Part shown: one piece after another, positions 1 through 10,560 of the stretch
Layout of the letters: each line of letters opens with the position of its first letter
Position numbering within the stretch: the first letter of the stretch is position 1
Assembly: GCA_019279435.1 (NCBI GenBank)
Contig: JAAALK010000286.1
Coordinates: 44,887,712 to 44,951,711, forward strand
From: Zizania palustris
Lineage: Eukaryota; Streptophyta; Magnoliopsida; Poales; Poaceae
Length of the DNA stretch: 64,000 nucleotides
Direction of reading: 5' to 3'
Program-made: the position numbers and the translations under genes
The notes under the pieces: generated by a model
Databases searched by the model: none
What the model was told of the DNA's origin: nothing
What the model saw: only the letters and a program-made list of their open reading frames with translations

Positions 1-2547
1 CATCCGCAATAGCTGTAGTGATCAAGTTTCTAACGGATAATCCCAAGGCCTTGCAAGAACTAACAGTAAGTATAGCTCGTGGAATGATATGATAGGAGCT
101 AGTAATGTTGTTTAATTTAATTTCCTTAATTAATTTTTTTGTCATGCATGCATGTCTGCTTTTACAATGAAAATACGCTCTTATATCTTTCACTCTAGCA
201 AACTAACTTATTAAATTTATCTCAAAAGTAAAGTCGAGAGATTATTTAATTGGAACAATATAATTATATATATAGCTATAGGATGCCAGTGTGTATATTT
301 GATATGAATGCATGATTTCTTCCTTCAAAAGTTAGTACTGTTGCAATGCCATGCATGTTGTAAAAAAACAGGATACATTTATTTGTTGAACAAATGGTAT
401 TCGATGCTGTCAGGAGGAGCACGATTACATCCAGAAAACAAGGGCGAATCCGAACTCTGGAATCACATGGGAGGAATACAAATTGATGAAATTTACATCT
501 CATGTATGTGACTTCAATTCCATTCCTTAAGGTTTTCGTTATAGAAAACATCACCCATTAACGCATGTGTTATATATGAATTAATTTCAAAGCCATGTAC
601 ATACAATATGTGATTCATCTTCTTATTAATTATCTGTAGGTTATACATGAAGGTTTAAGGCTGGCTAATATTGCTCCCGTGGTGTTTAGAAAAGCCATAG
701 AAGATGTTCATATAAAAGGTAAAAAATTAAACCATCATCTTTAACAATAACTAGTACATGACATGCATAAAAAAACCAAGTTACTTTTTTTTGCCGAGTG
801 TAGTAGGTGGCGGCACTCGGCAAAAGCTATGCTGAGTGTCTGACTAAAAATACTCGATGATAATGTTTGCCGAGTACGGTTCGCCGCTCAGCAAACCATT
901 ACTTTTGGTAGTGAATGTTTCTACGTAGGTAGTGAATGTTTCTAACTAGAGTATATATGTAACTTGGCGCATATACCTAGCTAGCTAGTGTTGTTCTAAC
1001 AATTTTGTCATAACATTAGTTTCTATATATAATTTGTGCATGCAGGTTATGCTATTCCAAATGGATCAAAAATTATGATTTGTTCTTCCACCGTTCACCA
1101 AAACCCTGCGGTTTATACGGACCCCAATATATTCAATCCTTGGAGATGGAAGGTTTGTGAAATCCATAACGAGTTTCCTGTCCTCAGATAAAAAAAAATT
1201 ACGGCACCATGCATATAAAACAAAGTAAGCGTGCGTTTTATGTATATCTACTCCGAGGCTGATATATATATTCGCCCTAATCCCCGTATTTTTCTACCGT
1301 GAGTTATGTTTTTTAATATATTATTATTATAGTTTTATTTTCAGATTATTATATATATGAGTGATTTACGATACGTTTTGATAGGTACCACAATATAGTT
1401 TAATTTTGATACTTATTATTATTTGAGATAAATACTAAAATATATATAAATCTATACACACACACAAAAACCTCTAGTCCCCATGCGTTCCACGCGCACA
1501 ATAAAACATCCACCATATGGTAAAATTTTTACTCCTTCTGTGCTAAAAAAATCATTTTTACCACCTCAAATTCGTCAAAAAAATTATTTGTAGCTCTGCC
1601 CTCCATGATCAACATTAATCACTCTCTGGCCATGTATATTTACTAATAATTTTATCTAGCATTAACTTTCTTACTAATGATTATCCGGTAATAATATTAC
1701 AACTAGATTAACTAGCTGTAGTAATATTACCACTGGAAATTAGATTATCCAGTAGTAACTATTTTATATTACCAAAGATTTTTCATTCAATAATGACTCA
1801 GTTAGGATGTCCTAAGATTTTAAAAAATCAGACAATGTTTAAACGCTCAATAATAAATATTAATTTCATCTTTTCACTTAATTCATTCGCTATGTACAGA
1901 ACGGAATGAGATGTTAAAATTTTCCAACATAATAATATATTATAGATTAATAGATAATCTGCGAATTTAATTTATATTTGTCACGTGCATATATGTATTG
2001 CTATGCACAACGGATTAGGACGATATTGCTGAACCAGTTGGTGGCGCCTCGAAGCATTTCATGGCCTTTGGAAGTGGGATGCGCCTGTGCGCTGGTGCAG
2101 ATTTCGCTAAGCTACAAATAGCGATCTTTCTCCATTGCTTAGTCACCAAGTACAGGTACCACTGCACAACTACTCCCCGTACTTAATTAACTATACCTAA
2201 CTACTGAAATTAACTTCGTATTGCTATCATTGCATGCAAAGACCGATCATTTTTCATCTATGTATTAAAACACATGCATGCTCTCGTTTGCAAAACTTTT
2301 TGTTATGCGAGCAATGAATATTTGTATAATGTTAATATATATAAAGATATAACAGCTAGCTTCCCCGTAAAAAAGATAAAGATAATATGTAGCTATATCT
2401 GCTATACACATAGATGATGTGAAAATTAATGATGATCTTCTGTATACGCGTGCCAGATGGAAGACCGTGAAGGGAGGAACATTGGTGTTTTCTCCTGGAC
2501 CTGGATTCCCTGAAGGTTTTCATATCCAACTTCTCCCAAAAGCTTGA
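1..2547 (+). CDS. Cytochrome P450, CYP87-like, 3' part (exons 4-9), copy 1
   Basis: The 3' half of a microsomal P450 monooxygenase; the 5' half lies left of the window. Exons read as 1-65, 414-503, 640-718, 1046-1152, 2019-2155 and 2457-2547, all with GT/AG borders and consistent phase. Visible P450 marks are the K-helix ExxR in VIHEGLRLAN (exon at 640), the FNPWRW segment before the heme loop (exon at 1046) and the heme-binding loop FGSGMRLCAG (exon at 2019). The wording around TWEEYKLMKF, FMAFGSGMRLC and the end GFPEGFHIQL fits the CYP87 family, whose members oxidise terpenoid or steroid-like substrates; the substrate here is unknown. Exons 5-9 match the complete copy at 34332-40881 almost base for base; by eye the only amino-acid change is Leu for Val four residues before the stop. 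Whether this copy is functional cannot be judged without its 5' exons. Confidence 0.88.
783..915. repeat. GCCGAGTG-type CACTA subterminal relic in a P450 intron
   Basis: Short inverted copies of TTTGCCGAGTG and CACTCGGCAAA lie in the intron between the exons at 640 and 1046, ending near a TTTTGGTAGTG-like terminus. This is the look of a small, decayed CACTA terminus. The copy-2 gene has the same relic at 39102-39235, so the insertion predates the duplication. Confidence 0.5.
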
Positions 2548-2769
2548 AGATGGTCATGTTTCAAATGTCTACATTGTCGTCGTTGAAGCATGCTTCCATC
2601 TTCTGCTTTAATTTGGGAGCGACACTTATATATGTATCTTTTACTCCACTAAGTTTATATTTATATTTATTCACAACACCAACGGTAATGATCTTGGAGT
2701 CTGATTGTTAGCTTCAAATGCCTAGTTGCAGTAATGGAGTGATGGAGAATCAAATATTGTTATGTAAAA

Positions 2770-3412
2770 GTTGCCATTTGGCTTGAAAAATGTCGGGACA
2801 ACGAACTCTCTCTAGGTTAATTGTTAGGACTCTCGACCATCAACTAGGGGGAAATGTCGAAACTTATATGGATAATATTGTAATAAAAATTATAAAAAAA
2901 CAAGAGCATAGCTTATAGACCCGGCGGAGACATTTGAAGGTCTTCGAGCAGTATGAGTCTGTTTGAACCTTAAGAAATGTGTCTTTGGGGCTCAAGCTAA
3001 AAAGTTGTTAGGCTACCTGGTTTTGAGTCGAGGAGTCAAAGCCAGCCGTGTAGATAAGCATGCTGCAGCAGATGGCTCCGCTCAAGAACTTGAAGCAAGT
3101 CCAAAAATTGGCAGGCTGTCTCGCCGCACTAAGCCGCTAATTTCTTGTGCGCTCGGCAGAATGAAACCTTTCCATATTCAAAGTTCTAAAAGGGTCCAAT
3201 GTTTTTACATGGATGTTGACGTCGGAGTGTCAGAAAAGCTTCGAAGACATAAAAGAATATCTCGCTCATCTCGCCATACTTACAACACCCCTCCTAGAAA
3301 AAACATTATTCTTATACTTCGCAGCGATGACCGGTGTATTTCGTCTCTGAGGCCCTCTCCGGTGCAAAAGAAAGGTGCACCGAATTTGAAAAAAATTCCC
3401 ATTCCCTTGTGA
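2770..3412 (+). pseudogene. Ty3/gypsy reverse transcriptase/RNase H remnant, copy 1
   Basis: Broken reading frames keep recognisable gypsy pol wording: a FGLKN-like stretch, an 'ETFEGLR' stretch, then NLKKCVFGAQAKKLLGYLV (about 2965-3025), which corresponds to the RT region where KCxF and FLGxxVS motifs occur, followed by out-of-frame pieces of the RT-RNase H connection. Stops and frameshifts interrupt all frames. No LTR is visible next to it. It belongs to the duplicated block (partner at about 41094-41745). Confidence 0.7.
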
Positions 3413-3759
3413 TGGCGTCTAGGAAGATGAGACATTATATTATTGTACCGCTGCCAACCACTAAGCATGAAATGATGGCATTTTGTTACTATACCTTTCG
3501 TGAATGAACCTACTAAGTAGATATTGATATATATTACATTTGTTTCCTTTTCAAGTTAAACTTCTATAATTATGATTAATTTTAAAAAACATATTAGCAT
3601 TTTAATATCAAATAAATGCACTATTAAAATATATTTTATGTTATATTTGATAAGAATAATTATTTATGGTATACATATTTATTGGTATATTTTTTATAGA
3701 ATTGGTCAAAGTAAAAATTTCTTTTTGATTGATATGGAATGGAGGGAGAACGTACGTAC

Positions 3760-4075
3760 CTGCTTTGCTTTGTTGATGGCCGTCTTGCAGACATCGAGGC
3801 CGACGACGAAGCGGTTGGGGCTGAACAGCGCAACCACGTTATATCCCTGCACGACGCATGCATTTGTGTGATCAGATCAGAGATAGCCAGCCATAGATAT
3901 ATATCGAGAGATCGAGAGCTAGCTCGATCACCAGGAGACGTTTTATTAATTTGAATGTACGGTGCAGCATCCGAGGACAGAGGACGGCGGTAGTGTCGCT
4001 GGTGGGGAGGGTTATACCGACTGCACCAGCCTCACGACGGTTGGCGTTGGCTGCTTGAAATCCCACACCACGACA
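3760..4075 (-). pseudogene. Thiol-methyltransferase-like (HOL/TPMT family) fragment, copy 1
   Basis: On the minus strand, 3846-3760 reads as a clean 29-codon exon between an AG acceptor and a GTACGT donor. It encodes GYNVVALFSPNRFVVGLDV, which resembles the SAM-binding segment after motif I in plant thiol/halide methyltransferases (typically GYDVVAL...VVGLDIS). A second piece at about 4075-4015 encodes WDFKQPTPTVVRLVQS, like the N-terminal part of the same family, but runs into a stop and lacks a good GCGTG motif. Only two decayed pieces exist. Copy 2 keeps GYDVV, so this copy has an Asp-to-Asn change at that position. Confidence 0.6.
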
Positions 4076-4127
4076 AAATAATAAATTTTCATCAACTTTT
4101 TTTAATTTTCGTTAACATTTTTGAAAA

Positions 4128-4262
4128 CGGACGGAAGTTACTTAAATTCCGTCGACATGCATGAGGCGACGGATGTTAACATAACTTCCATTGGCATATA
4201 TCTGAGCTGACGAAAGATAACCTATCCTTCGTCCGTGTCGACGGAAGTTACATTTCATTTGT
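4128..4262. repeat. Degenerate CTTCCGTCGG subterminal repeats
   Basis: Several diverged copies of ACGGAAGTTA / TAACTTCCGTCG occur here, the same motif that fills the ends of the CACTA at 5693-11285. Another weak pair sits at about 26671-26708. Together they suggest the two ends of an older CACTA into which the later elements inserted. No clean CACTA terminus is visible. Confidence 0.5.
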
Positions 4263-4428
4263 TAAGGCCTCGTGCGCGCCCTAATATGTGTCCTCCAAAT
4301 CCGCCCTAATATGTGTCCTCCAAATCAAGACGCCACCGCCCTAAACCCTAAACACTGCTTCTCCATGCCTCCGCACTTGCCCGTCGCCACTGCCACGCCT
4401 CCTCGCCGCCTGACTGCCGCTTCCACCG

Positions 4429-4740
4429 ACGGACCTCTTCCACGAGCCCATCGAGGCGCACCCACCATGGTTCAAGCCCGATGCCTTCCCCCGTGCTGAC
4501 TTTGACCCGAATGCCTACGTCGTCGACCTCCGCGTCCGCCTCAAGGGGGTCGATGTCGCGGCCATGCGCATGCGATCTCCGCTCGCTGAGCTCAAGGACA
4601 ACGTCACTGCCTTCCGTACTGCCGCAACAATCACCACGCTAGCTGCCCTTTGTGCTGGCCTTGAGCAGTGTGCGGCTGCCACTGCCGCCTACGAGCTTCC
4701 AGAGCTGCTGCTCGACACCTCGCACGTCGTTTCAAAGGTA
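4429..4740 (+). pseudogene. COG2: Captured first exon of COG2 (conserved oligomeric Golgi complex subunit 2), internally deleted
   Basis: COG2 is a lobe-A subunit of the COG tether that acts in retrograde Golgi traffic. In one frame from 4429 the translation begins PTDLFHEPIEAHPPWFKPDA, continues FDPNAYVVDLR, then jumps to MRMRSPLAELKDNVTAFR and ends LPELLLDTSHVVSK at a GT donor (4739). Plant COG2 starts with this order of blocks, but between the VVDLR-like and the MRxPLxEL blocks there should be several dozen more residues, so an internal segment is missing. A TGA at 4411-4413 lies in frame upstream, while an ATG at 4364 is in another frame. CCCTAAACCCTAAAC in the leader (about 4339) is a telo-box as seen in many plant 5' leaders. 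The flanking CACTA-type motifs suggest transposon capture. Confidence 0.72.
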
Positions 4741-5692
4741 TGATACCACTAGTCATAAGCATTATTGATATCATAGTCATAGGCATTACATTGTTAGATC
4801 CAGCTAGATATGGGATCCGTGTTGAGGTCAACCACCAGCCCCCTCAAACATTATTCTGTGCCATTGATGCTTTACTACTAATTTCATGAAATGCTTTAGT
4901 TTCACAACTAGTGGGACAAGGAATTTACCATTTCCTTTTGAATGCAGAAATAAATATTATGTATCTCATGTCCCGTTCTCTCCCAATGCTTCAACCTTTG
5001 ACCTGCCTAAATATCATTGCTGAGAACATCTTTTTATTTGTGTATGTGTGTATGTCAAAATTGTAATGTAATGCTGAAAATTTCATGTTCTGAAAATCTG
5101 CTGTCTTCTGATGACATGGAAGATGATTTTTTTGTTCTGAAAAGATGTTGTCTCTGAAAATGTCATGTTTTTCCCTTAACTATTGTACACGAAATCAAAG
5201 ATTTTTTTGTTGTATTTGTTCTTGCCTTGCTCCTCTTCATTATATTGATATGGTTTTCAAACTGCCCTTTTCTTTTCAGATTTAAAGAGTTGCTGATAAA
5301 GGTAGATACCTGCCAAGCTGCCACTCTCTTTTCACAGGTTATTTTCAGTTTTGGTTGCTATCCACTGTATCATGTCTTTACTTACAAGAGAAGCACATTT
5401 ATTTGTACATTGAGATGGTACTTCGTTTCATTATGTGCCTGTTTACTTAAATTTTTATTCAGTGAAAATTGCATAATAATATAATATAAAATTTACATTG
5501 TCTGCTTATGTAAAATTCACAGGAACCCGAGCACGCCTTATAAAACTGAAAACATAAACCTTCTAACAAGGATCTGTAGATAATAGACTAGTTTTTTTCA
5601 AGCAGATAATAAATGTCTAAATCATGACATAGCCTTGATGGTTTAATCAAAGTATCAAACTAATGATCTTTAATATCCTTTTTCATTTTTCT
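4741..5692 (+). other. AT-rich intron-like sequence downstream of the COG2 fragment
   Basis: No coding region, repeat end or RNA gene can be supported here. It begins with the donor of the COG2 exon and looks like plant intron DNA (T-rich runs). It is plausibly the captured first intron, which would continue in 11286-11591 once the CACTA at 5693-11285 is removed. Confidence 0.4.
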
Positions 5693-5704
5693 CACTACAA
5701 CAAT

Positions 5705-6010
5705 CCAGGCAACTTCCGTCGGCCAAAGCCGACGGAAGTTAGCCCTTTCCCGACGGAAGAATTTAACTTCCGTCGGCAAAACGCTAACTTCCGTCAGCCT
5801 TTGGCCGACGGAAGCGAGGCGACGGAAGTTAGCTAACTTCCGTCGGCTTGACGTGGCCGACGGAAGTTAGCCCCGAACTCTGCCACGTCAGCAGAGGGGC
5901 GCTAACTTCCGTCGGCTTTGGCCCTAGCCGACGGAAGTTAGCCTTTCTGCCCACGTGGCCGAAACCAGCTAACTTCTGTCGGCTATGGTAAAAGCCGATG
6001 GAAGTTAGCT
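5705..6010. repeat. Left subterminal repeat cluster of the 5.6-kb CACTA
   Basis: About a dozen alternating copies of CTTCCGTCGGC and GCCGACGGAAG separated by 5-30 bp, forming several perfect small inverted repeats. In En/Spm such subterminal motifs are the binding sites of TNPA; that role is inferred here. Confidence 0.85.
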
Positions 6011-6039
6011 GGTATTTTTTTTTGTTTTTTCCTGGTTCC

Positions 6040-6305
6040 CCTACTCACACTCACATCCAACCACAATTTCAATCACATTCACAATACACATCCAAATTCA
6101 CATTTCACATCCAAAATCACATTCAAACCTCACATATAACATCCAAAATCACATCTCACATCCAAATTCACATCCACACTTCACACATCACATCCAAAAT
6201 CACATAATATAACTGAATTCACATCCAAAGTCACAGTACACATCTGAATTCACATATCACATCCAAATTCACATACAAATTCACAAAACACAGCGAGAGC
6301 CACAT
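6040..6305 (+). repeat. Low-complexity CACATCCAAA repeat
   Basis: Irregular repetition of TCACATCCAAAATCACAT-like words, with open frames only because of the composition. A similar simple-sequence zone lies at the same relative place (3' region) of the other CACTA family, at 25930-26070 and 42780-43000. Confidence 0.75.
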
Positions 6306-6554
6306 ACAAAGTCATATTTGTCCATATACTCACTGATCGCCCACATTTGGGTCGTGGGTGCCGCCGCTGCCTCCCGCTTCACCCACATTTGGGTCGTGGG
6401 TGCTGCCGCTTCCTCCCGCTTCATCCATATTTGCCCGAGAGGCTCCATCCTGGCCAGGCGTACGGAAAGTCTGAAGAAATAGACAAAATTAGAGAACGAA
6501 TTAACTCAACTACTCTTCTAAACACTAACTTAAGTATCTGAAGTAACGATATGT

Positions 6555-8766
6555 CAGGAGGTACCTCAGGTGATGTAGAATATAATGGTGGTGGCGGGGG
6601 AGGTAGTGGTTGGAAATTGGACATGTCACATACACCATGCTGCTGGGCTAGTTGCTACACATGTTGTAATGTGATCAGTTAGTTCTAAACCTATTTCTGA
6701 ATACTTTTTAACTACAACACTCCAAACTAAACTTACTCGGATCATCGCCTGCTGTTGTGCTAAGCAGGCGGTATAGTACTCGTCGCGCCGCCTTATTTCC
6801 TGCCTCATTTCCTCCCTCACCCGATCCACCTCCGGGGTTTCTGAAGAGCGACGACGGCTGGAGCCAACTCCGACGGAGCTTTGCAACGACTGAGCTGACT
6901 TCTGAGCTCTCACCGCTCTCGAGTCAATAACTCCATTGAACATGGAGTACCTGCAACATTGAATCAGTTAGTTACCATCACAATACCATACACAAAACAT
7001 TAATAAAAACAATGTCTCACCGTCCATGGCTTTTGCCACCTCCGCTGGAGTACACGGCCATTTGGTCGACATGTTCTCTCCGCCAATCATAGTCCTCTCC
7101 ATGGAGTCGAACCATGTGTTCACCATACTGCGCCTGCAAAAAACATGTCCGATTAGCTAGACGCAGAAAAATGAAATTACGTAAACTCTTAATAACATCT
7201 CACCAAATGGTCCGTGGCTGTCTGGCTACACAAGACATCTAGCTGTGTACGATCGCTTCCTTTGTGACCAGAGGTATACACCTCTATGTCACTTGGCACG
7301 TTGCCAGATTTAGCTTCCTGTACATTAGAAATGAGTTAGTCGCATTACAATGTATCTATAGCTAGAGAGTGACAGAAGGAGGTCTTACGAAGCGTTTAGC
7401 GTGGCGAATATGTCCGTCGGCACCATATCTGTGCTTCGGATCCGTCCCGCGGCATTGTCTTTTCTGCTCGGAAGTCTTCTTAAATGCGGCTGAAGACCAA
7501 ATTTTGCATAATTCGAAATATGCGTCCTCGCGGTTTGCAAACCACGGAATCCTCACCTGAACAGAGATGCTATTTGTATTATATGACAACAAATCTGAAC
7601 AATCGAAGATTTAAAAAGTTAGAATTGTTTATCGAACGGTATTCTTCTTCAGTCAAATAGATTGACGATGAGCCCGTCGCCTTGCTCATTCGTTGCCCTA
7701 GCTTTTCCTTGTAGTAAGCATTGTTCGCTTGAATGCGGGCATACGAAATGACGTCCTTCACCACCTTATGTGCATTGTTGTTGAAGACTTGGAGTGCATG
7801 GTTATGGTGATTGCCGACTTCTGGCAAGCAAAAGCGTAACTACAAAAGTAATGATTAGTAAAGTGTTGTAACTCGAAAAGCCTAAAAGAAGATTGAAAAA
7901 ACACTTGCATACCCAGAAGTCATGAGACACCGCCCCCTGAGCAGTTCCGTGGCGCCCGTCAGGAGCAAACCGGTACTGGTCCCATGTTTGGCATAGAACT
8001 CGCTCACCGGTCGGCATTGTCAGCACCCCTGGGTAGTGCAGACGACACAGGTTACCCAATATCTGGTTAACCTGCCTGACCCTCGAAGTGCCGTCAAACC
8101 GAGAGTCAATCCAAGATCTAGAAATACATAATAAATAAAGTCAGTTTAGTGAAAAAAAATTTTGAAGAAAAAAAGCAAAACAACAGAAGAGTATTACACT
8201 TACCCGTCACCTACAGGCGTAATCTCGATCTTGGCTCCACCGGAAGAGACTACTGGTGGGGCGACCAGGTGGCTCGTCCTGAAAGATACTGATGACCCGC
8301 CGGTAGCCTCAGCACCTTCCTCCTGACCCACACCCTCCGGGAGATCCCCCTACCCCGCACCCTCCGGGTCATCCCCCTGCCCCACACCCTCCGGGTCATC
8401 CCTCTGTGCCGCACACTCTGGGACATCCCCCTCCTGCCCCCACCCACCGGATGATCCTCGTGACCCGCACTCTCCAAGTGTTCTTCCTCCTACAAAACAG
8501 TATTGAAACAATTAGTAATAGTTTATAACTGGCATAAAAAACAATCTGAAAGTTACCTCATCTTCTAGTTGAAATGCAATAGGCCGACCAATTAATGTCG
8601 GATCTATGCATCTCAGGAGCTGCTCTTGACGACGTCTGTTTGACGAAGAGGAACTACCCTGGAATAGGGTGTCCTCCTGACTCGTCGGTGTACTCGCCGG
8701 AGTACTCGCCGATGAACTCCCCAAGCGGAAGAGCTTCCTCGTGACACTCCTCACCTTTTTCGACAT
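6555..8766 (-). pseudogene. TNPA-like gene (plant transposase Ptta/En/Spm family), broken
   Basis: A minus-strand gene of about eight exons. The first exon is 8766-8557 (starts MSKKVRSVTRKL, donor GTAAC). An acidic, repeated exon follows at about 8490-8200, then an exon near 8118-7913 (SWIDSRFDGTSRVRQVNQIL, LCRLHYPG, WDQYRFAPDG), one near 7842-7625 (KVVKDVISYARIQANN, YKEKLGQRM), one near 7557-7387 (RIPWFANREDAYFELCKIW, KKTSEQKRQ), and further ones near 7320-7200, 7140-7020 and 6950-6740. The last of these has RVREEMRQEIRRRDEY, a coiled-coil-like tail. A proline-rich end (PLPPPPPP) lies near 6600. The exon order and wording match the Transposase_24 family that binds CACTA ends. A TAG at 8350-8352 interrupts the acidic exon, so the product is probably not made. 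Exon borders other than the first are approximate. Confidence 0.7.
8325..8425. repeat. Minisatellite inside the TNPA-like acidic exon
   Basis: Three to four copies of a unit of about 27 bp containing CACCCTCCGGGTCATCCC. On the minus strand it gives repeats of the type DDPEGVGQ. One unit carries the in-frame TAG that breaks the gene. Confidence 0.7.
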
Positions 8767-8946
8767 CCTATTCAAAATAAGTACAAACAAACATTTATTA
8801 GTAAAGAAGGTTTGTACATATGAAAAAACATGTAATATGAAGTATATTGCATATGCATGTATGAAAACAATTACTTGTCAATTATCATCAAAATCAGGAT
8901 CAATTTGTCCTTTTCTCCCCAAAGCACGCCATGTTACTTTTTTCTT

Positions 8947-9155
8947 CTAATGTTGGTGTTTCCTTTTCTCGGGAACTGCCACATCATTAGAATCGCCGAG
9001 AAAAGAATTTGTCGACGATTCTGACTCTACATTAAACGAAGTCGGCAATTCATCATCTTGGTAAACCCCATCGACCTCTTCAACCTCCAATTGATAAGCG
9101 CCATCACTAGGGGTGTGTAGACGTTCCCGAGGATTCACTTTGTAGACTACCCACC
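8947..9155 (-). pseudogene. C-terminal tail of a TNPD/TNP2-like transposase
   Basis: The minus strand reads VVYKVNPRERLHTPSDGA, then an acidic stretch with VDGVYQDDELPTSF, and ends in a lysine/arginine-rich tail. VNPRERL plus YQDDELP is typical wording of the C-terminus of rice-type CACTA transposases. Upstream the frame is cut at about 9155, where GC-rich and foldback sequence replaces the rest of the gene. All catalytic parts are missing. Confidence 0.6.
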
Positions 9156-9335
9156 ACGGACCCTAGGCGCCCGCCCAGACACGCCTGGCGATCGCCTAGG
9201 CGCCATGGGCGACGCCTAGAAGCTCCAGGCGGGTGCCTAACTCCACCCAGGCGAGGCGATTCACCATGGCGTCCGGCGGTGACCGCCTGGACGCCTAGTC
9301 GGCGCAGGCGATGCAGTGACAACCATGGTCTATAG
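9155..9335. repeat. GC-rich block with repeated CCTAGGCG/CAGGCG motifs
   Basis: A 180-bp block full of short inverted words (GCCTAGGCG, CAGGCGGG, CGCCTGG) at the break of the transposase tail. It may be a small foldback insertion; no clear terminal repeats or target duplication were found. A shorter GC-rich foldback of similar style lies at about 19105-19195. Confidence 0.4.
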
Positions 9336-9362
9336 GAAAAGATAGGTCCTAAACCCACCTAA

Positions 9363-9546
9363 GAGTGACCGACAAAACGTGGTATTTATGACGAGCCATG
9401 AGTCCGAACGAAATTTCAGCAGCATAACCCCGCTGTTCTCCAATTGCACGCCTGATAGTGGTGCAATGGAGAACAACAAGGTTATGTTACTGAAATCCCA
9501 TTCGGACTCATGACTCATCATAAAACCACGCTCTGTCGCCCACTCT
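9363..9546. repeat. Long foldback (arms about 86 bp, loop about 11 bp)
   Basis: The left arm (9363-9449, starting AGAGTGACCGACAAAACGTG) and right arm (9461-9546) are imperfect reverse complements over almost their whole length. A shorter inverted pair (CTCACAC / GTGTGAG) follows at about 9590-9615. A transcript would form a long hairpin. It could be a MITE or an inverted duplication of element DNA; no clean target duplication is visible. Confidence 0.75.
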
Positions 9547-9858
9547 GAGGCTGTCCAAATTAAAAAGGGACAATTTCGGACCTACACATCTCACACGCAT
9601 GACACGTGTGAGACATGTTGGTCCGAAACGGGTGACGCATAGGTTTCGTTACACTATCTACGTTGTTGTTAAATAAAAAATTGCATACGAAAAAAATACA
9701 AGAAGCTAGTTCTACCACTATATATACTGACCATTGTTGAATTAGCAATTGCATTAATTCACAACAACACTCAAACAAATTCATAAACTTGTTGAGACTG
9801 GCATTAAAAATAATAACAATCCATCACAGTAGTAGTTGCAGAACTTGTCTTCAACAAA
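9547..9858. other. Non-coding interior of the 5.6-kb CACTA
   Basis: Apart from the short GGACC/CTCACAC inverted words at its left end, nothing is recognised in this stretch. Confidence 0.4.
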
Positions 9859-9861
9859 ACA

Positions 9862-9990
9862 GGCAACTTCCGTCGGCCAAAGCCGACGGAAGTTAGCCCT
9901 TTCCCGACGGAAGAAGCTAACTTCCGTCGGCAAAATGCTAACTTCCGTCGGCCTTTGGCCGACGGAAGCGAGGAAACAGAAGTTAGTTAA
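9862..9990. repeat. Internal copy of the element's left-terminal sequence
   Basis: 9862-9975 repeats 5707-5820 almost word for word (CAGGCAACTTCCGTCGG and the motifs after it), including the short spacer with CCCTTTCCCGACGG, but without the CACTA terminus. It therefore marks a rearrangement, either a nested and truncated relative or an internal duplication of the end. Confidence 0.75.
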
Positions 9991-10560
9991 CTTCTTCCAA
10001 CAACTGTATTCAATCCTAAGTTTGTCCCATTTGTTTTCAACTTGACGCTTGGTTTACCTAAGACCGGTCCTTGCAGTTTCGATAACCATTTCATATCCCG
10101 TTATGTTTAAATACGTATTTAGACAGTTATGCACAACTACTTGATCAACAAAAATCTCACACACTACTCTTGTACTATAATTATTCCAATCGGCGAAGTC
10201 CATGGGCAATTAAACACTTTCCGATTCCACATTTTCCACCATTCATGCTATCCACCTATCATACATTTTTAGCTAAGTTATTTCTACAGCTAGTTCAATT
10301 ATCTTTGTATCTAATATAACATAAAGTTTGGTCTAATTTTTGCATGAAAATAATCATTACCATATCATGCAATATTTGTTCAAATCATGGTATGAAAAGG
10401 TGAGACATCTTACAACAACACCAAAAGAAAAATTGTTCGGTCATACCATGTGAACTGTCCAAACAAGGATAGAAATCATGTCATGACCAAACAAGCATAT
10501 ATTCAACTATTACATCATTACAATTAGCGTAAACATAAACGGACATAGATAGAATGTACA
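9991..10560. other. AT-rich interior without recognisable gene
   Basis: No coding region, repeat terminus or RNA gene could be supported between the internal terminal-repeat copy and the GC-rich zone. Confidence 0.4.

Larger units (their letters stand above)
1..4088. repeat. Large direct duplication, copy 1 (partner 38320-42440)
   Basis: The whole stretch, including introns, the 3' flank, the gypsy remnant and the methyltransferase remnant, is repeated in the same orientation at 38320-42440 with only scattered substitutions and small indels, for example a longer CA run near 39780. The left limit is the window edge. On the right the copies part at about 4088/42440, where copy 2 is interrupted by a CACTA terminus. 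Such conservation of introns and non-coding DNA implies a recent segmental duplication rather than an old gene pair. Confidence 0.93.

Noticed and set aside
276..554. Open frames identical in both duplicate copies (276-554 and 38595-38873) as conserved genes
   Set aside because: They overlap a P450 exon and introns; the identity comes from the recent duplication of the whole block.
6040..6305. Apparent Ser/His/Ile-rich protein
   Set aside because: Simple repeats of CACATCCAAA produce it; no start context or domain.
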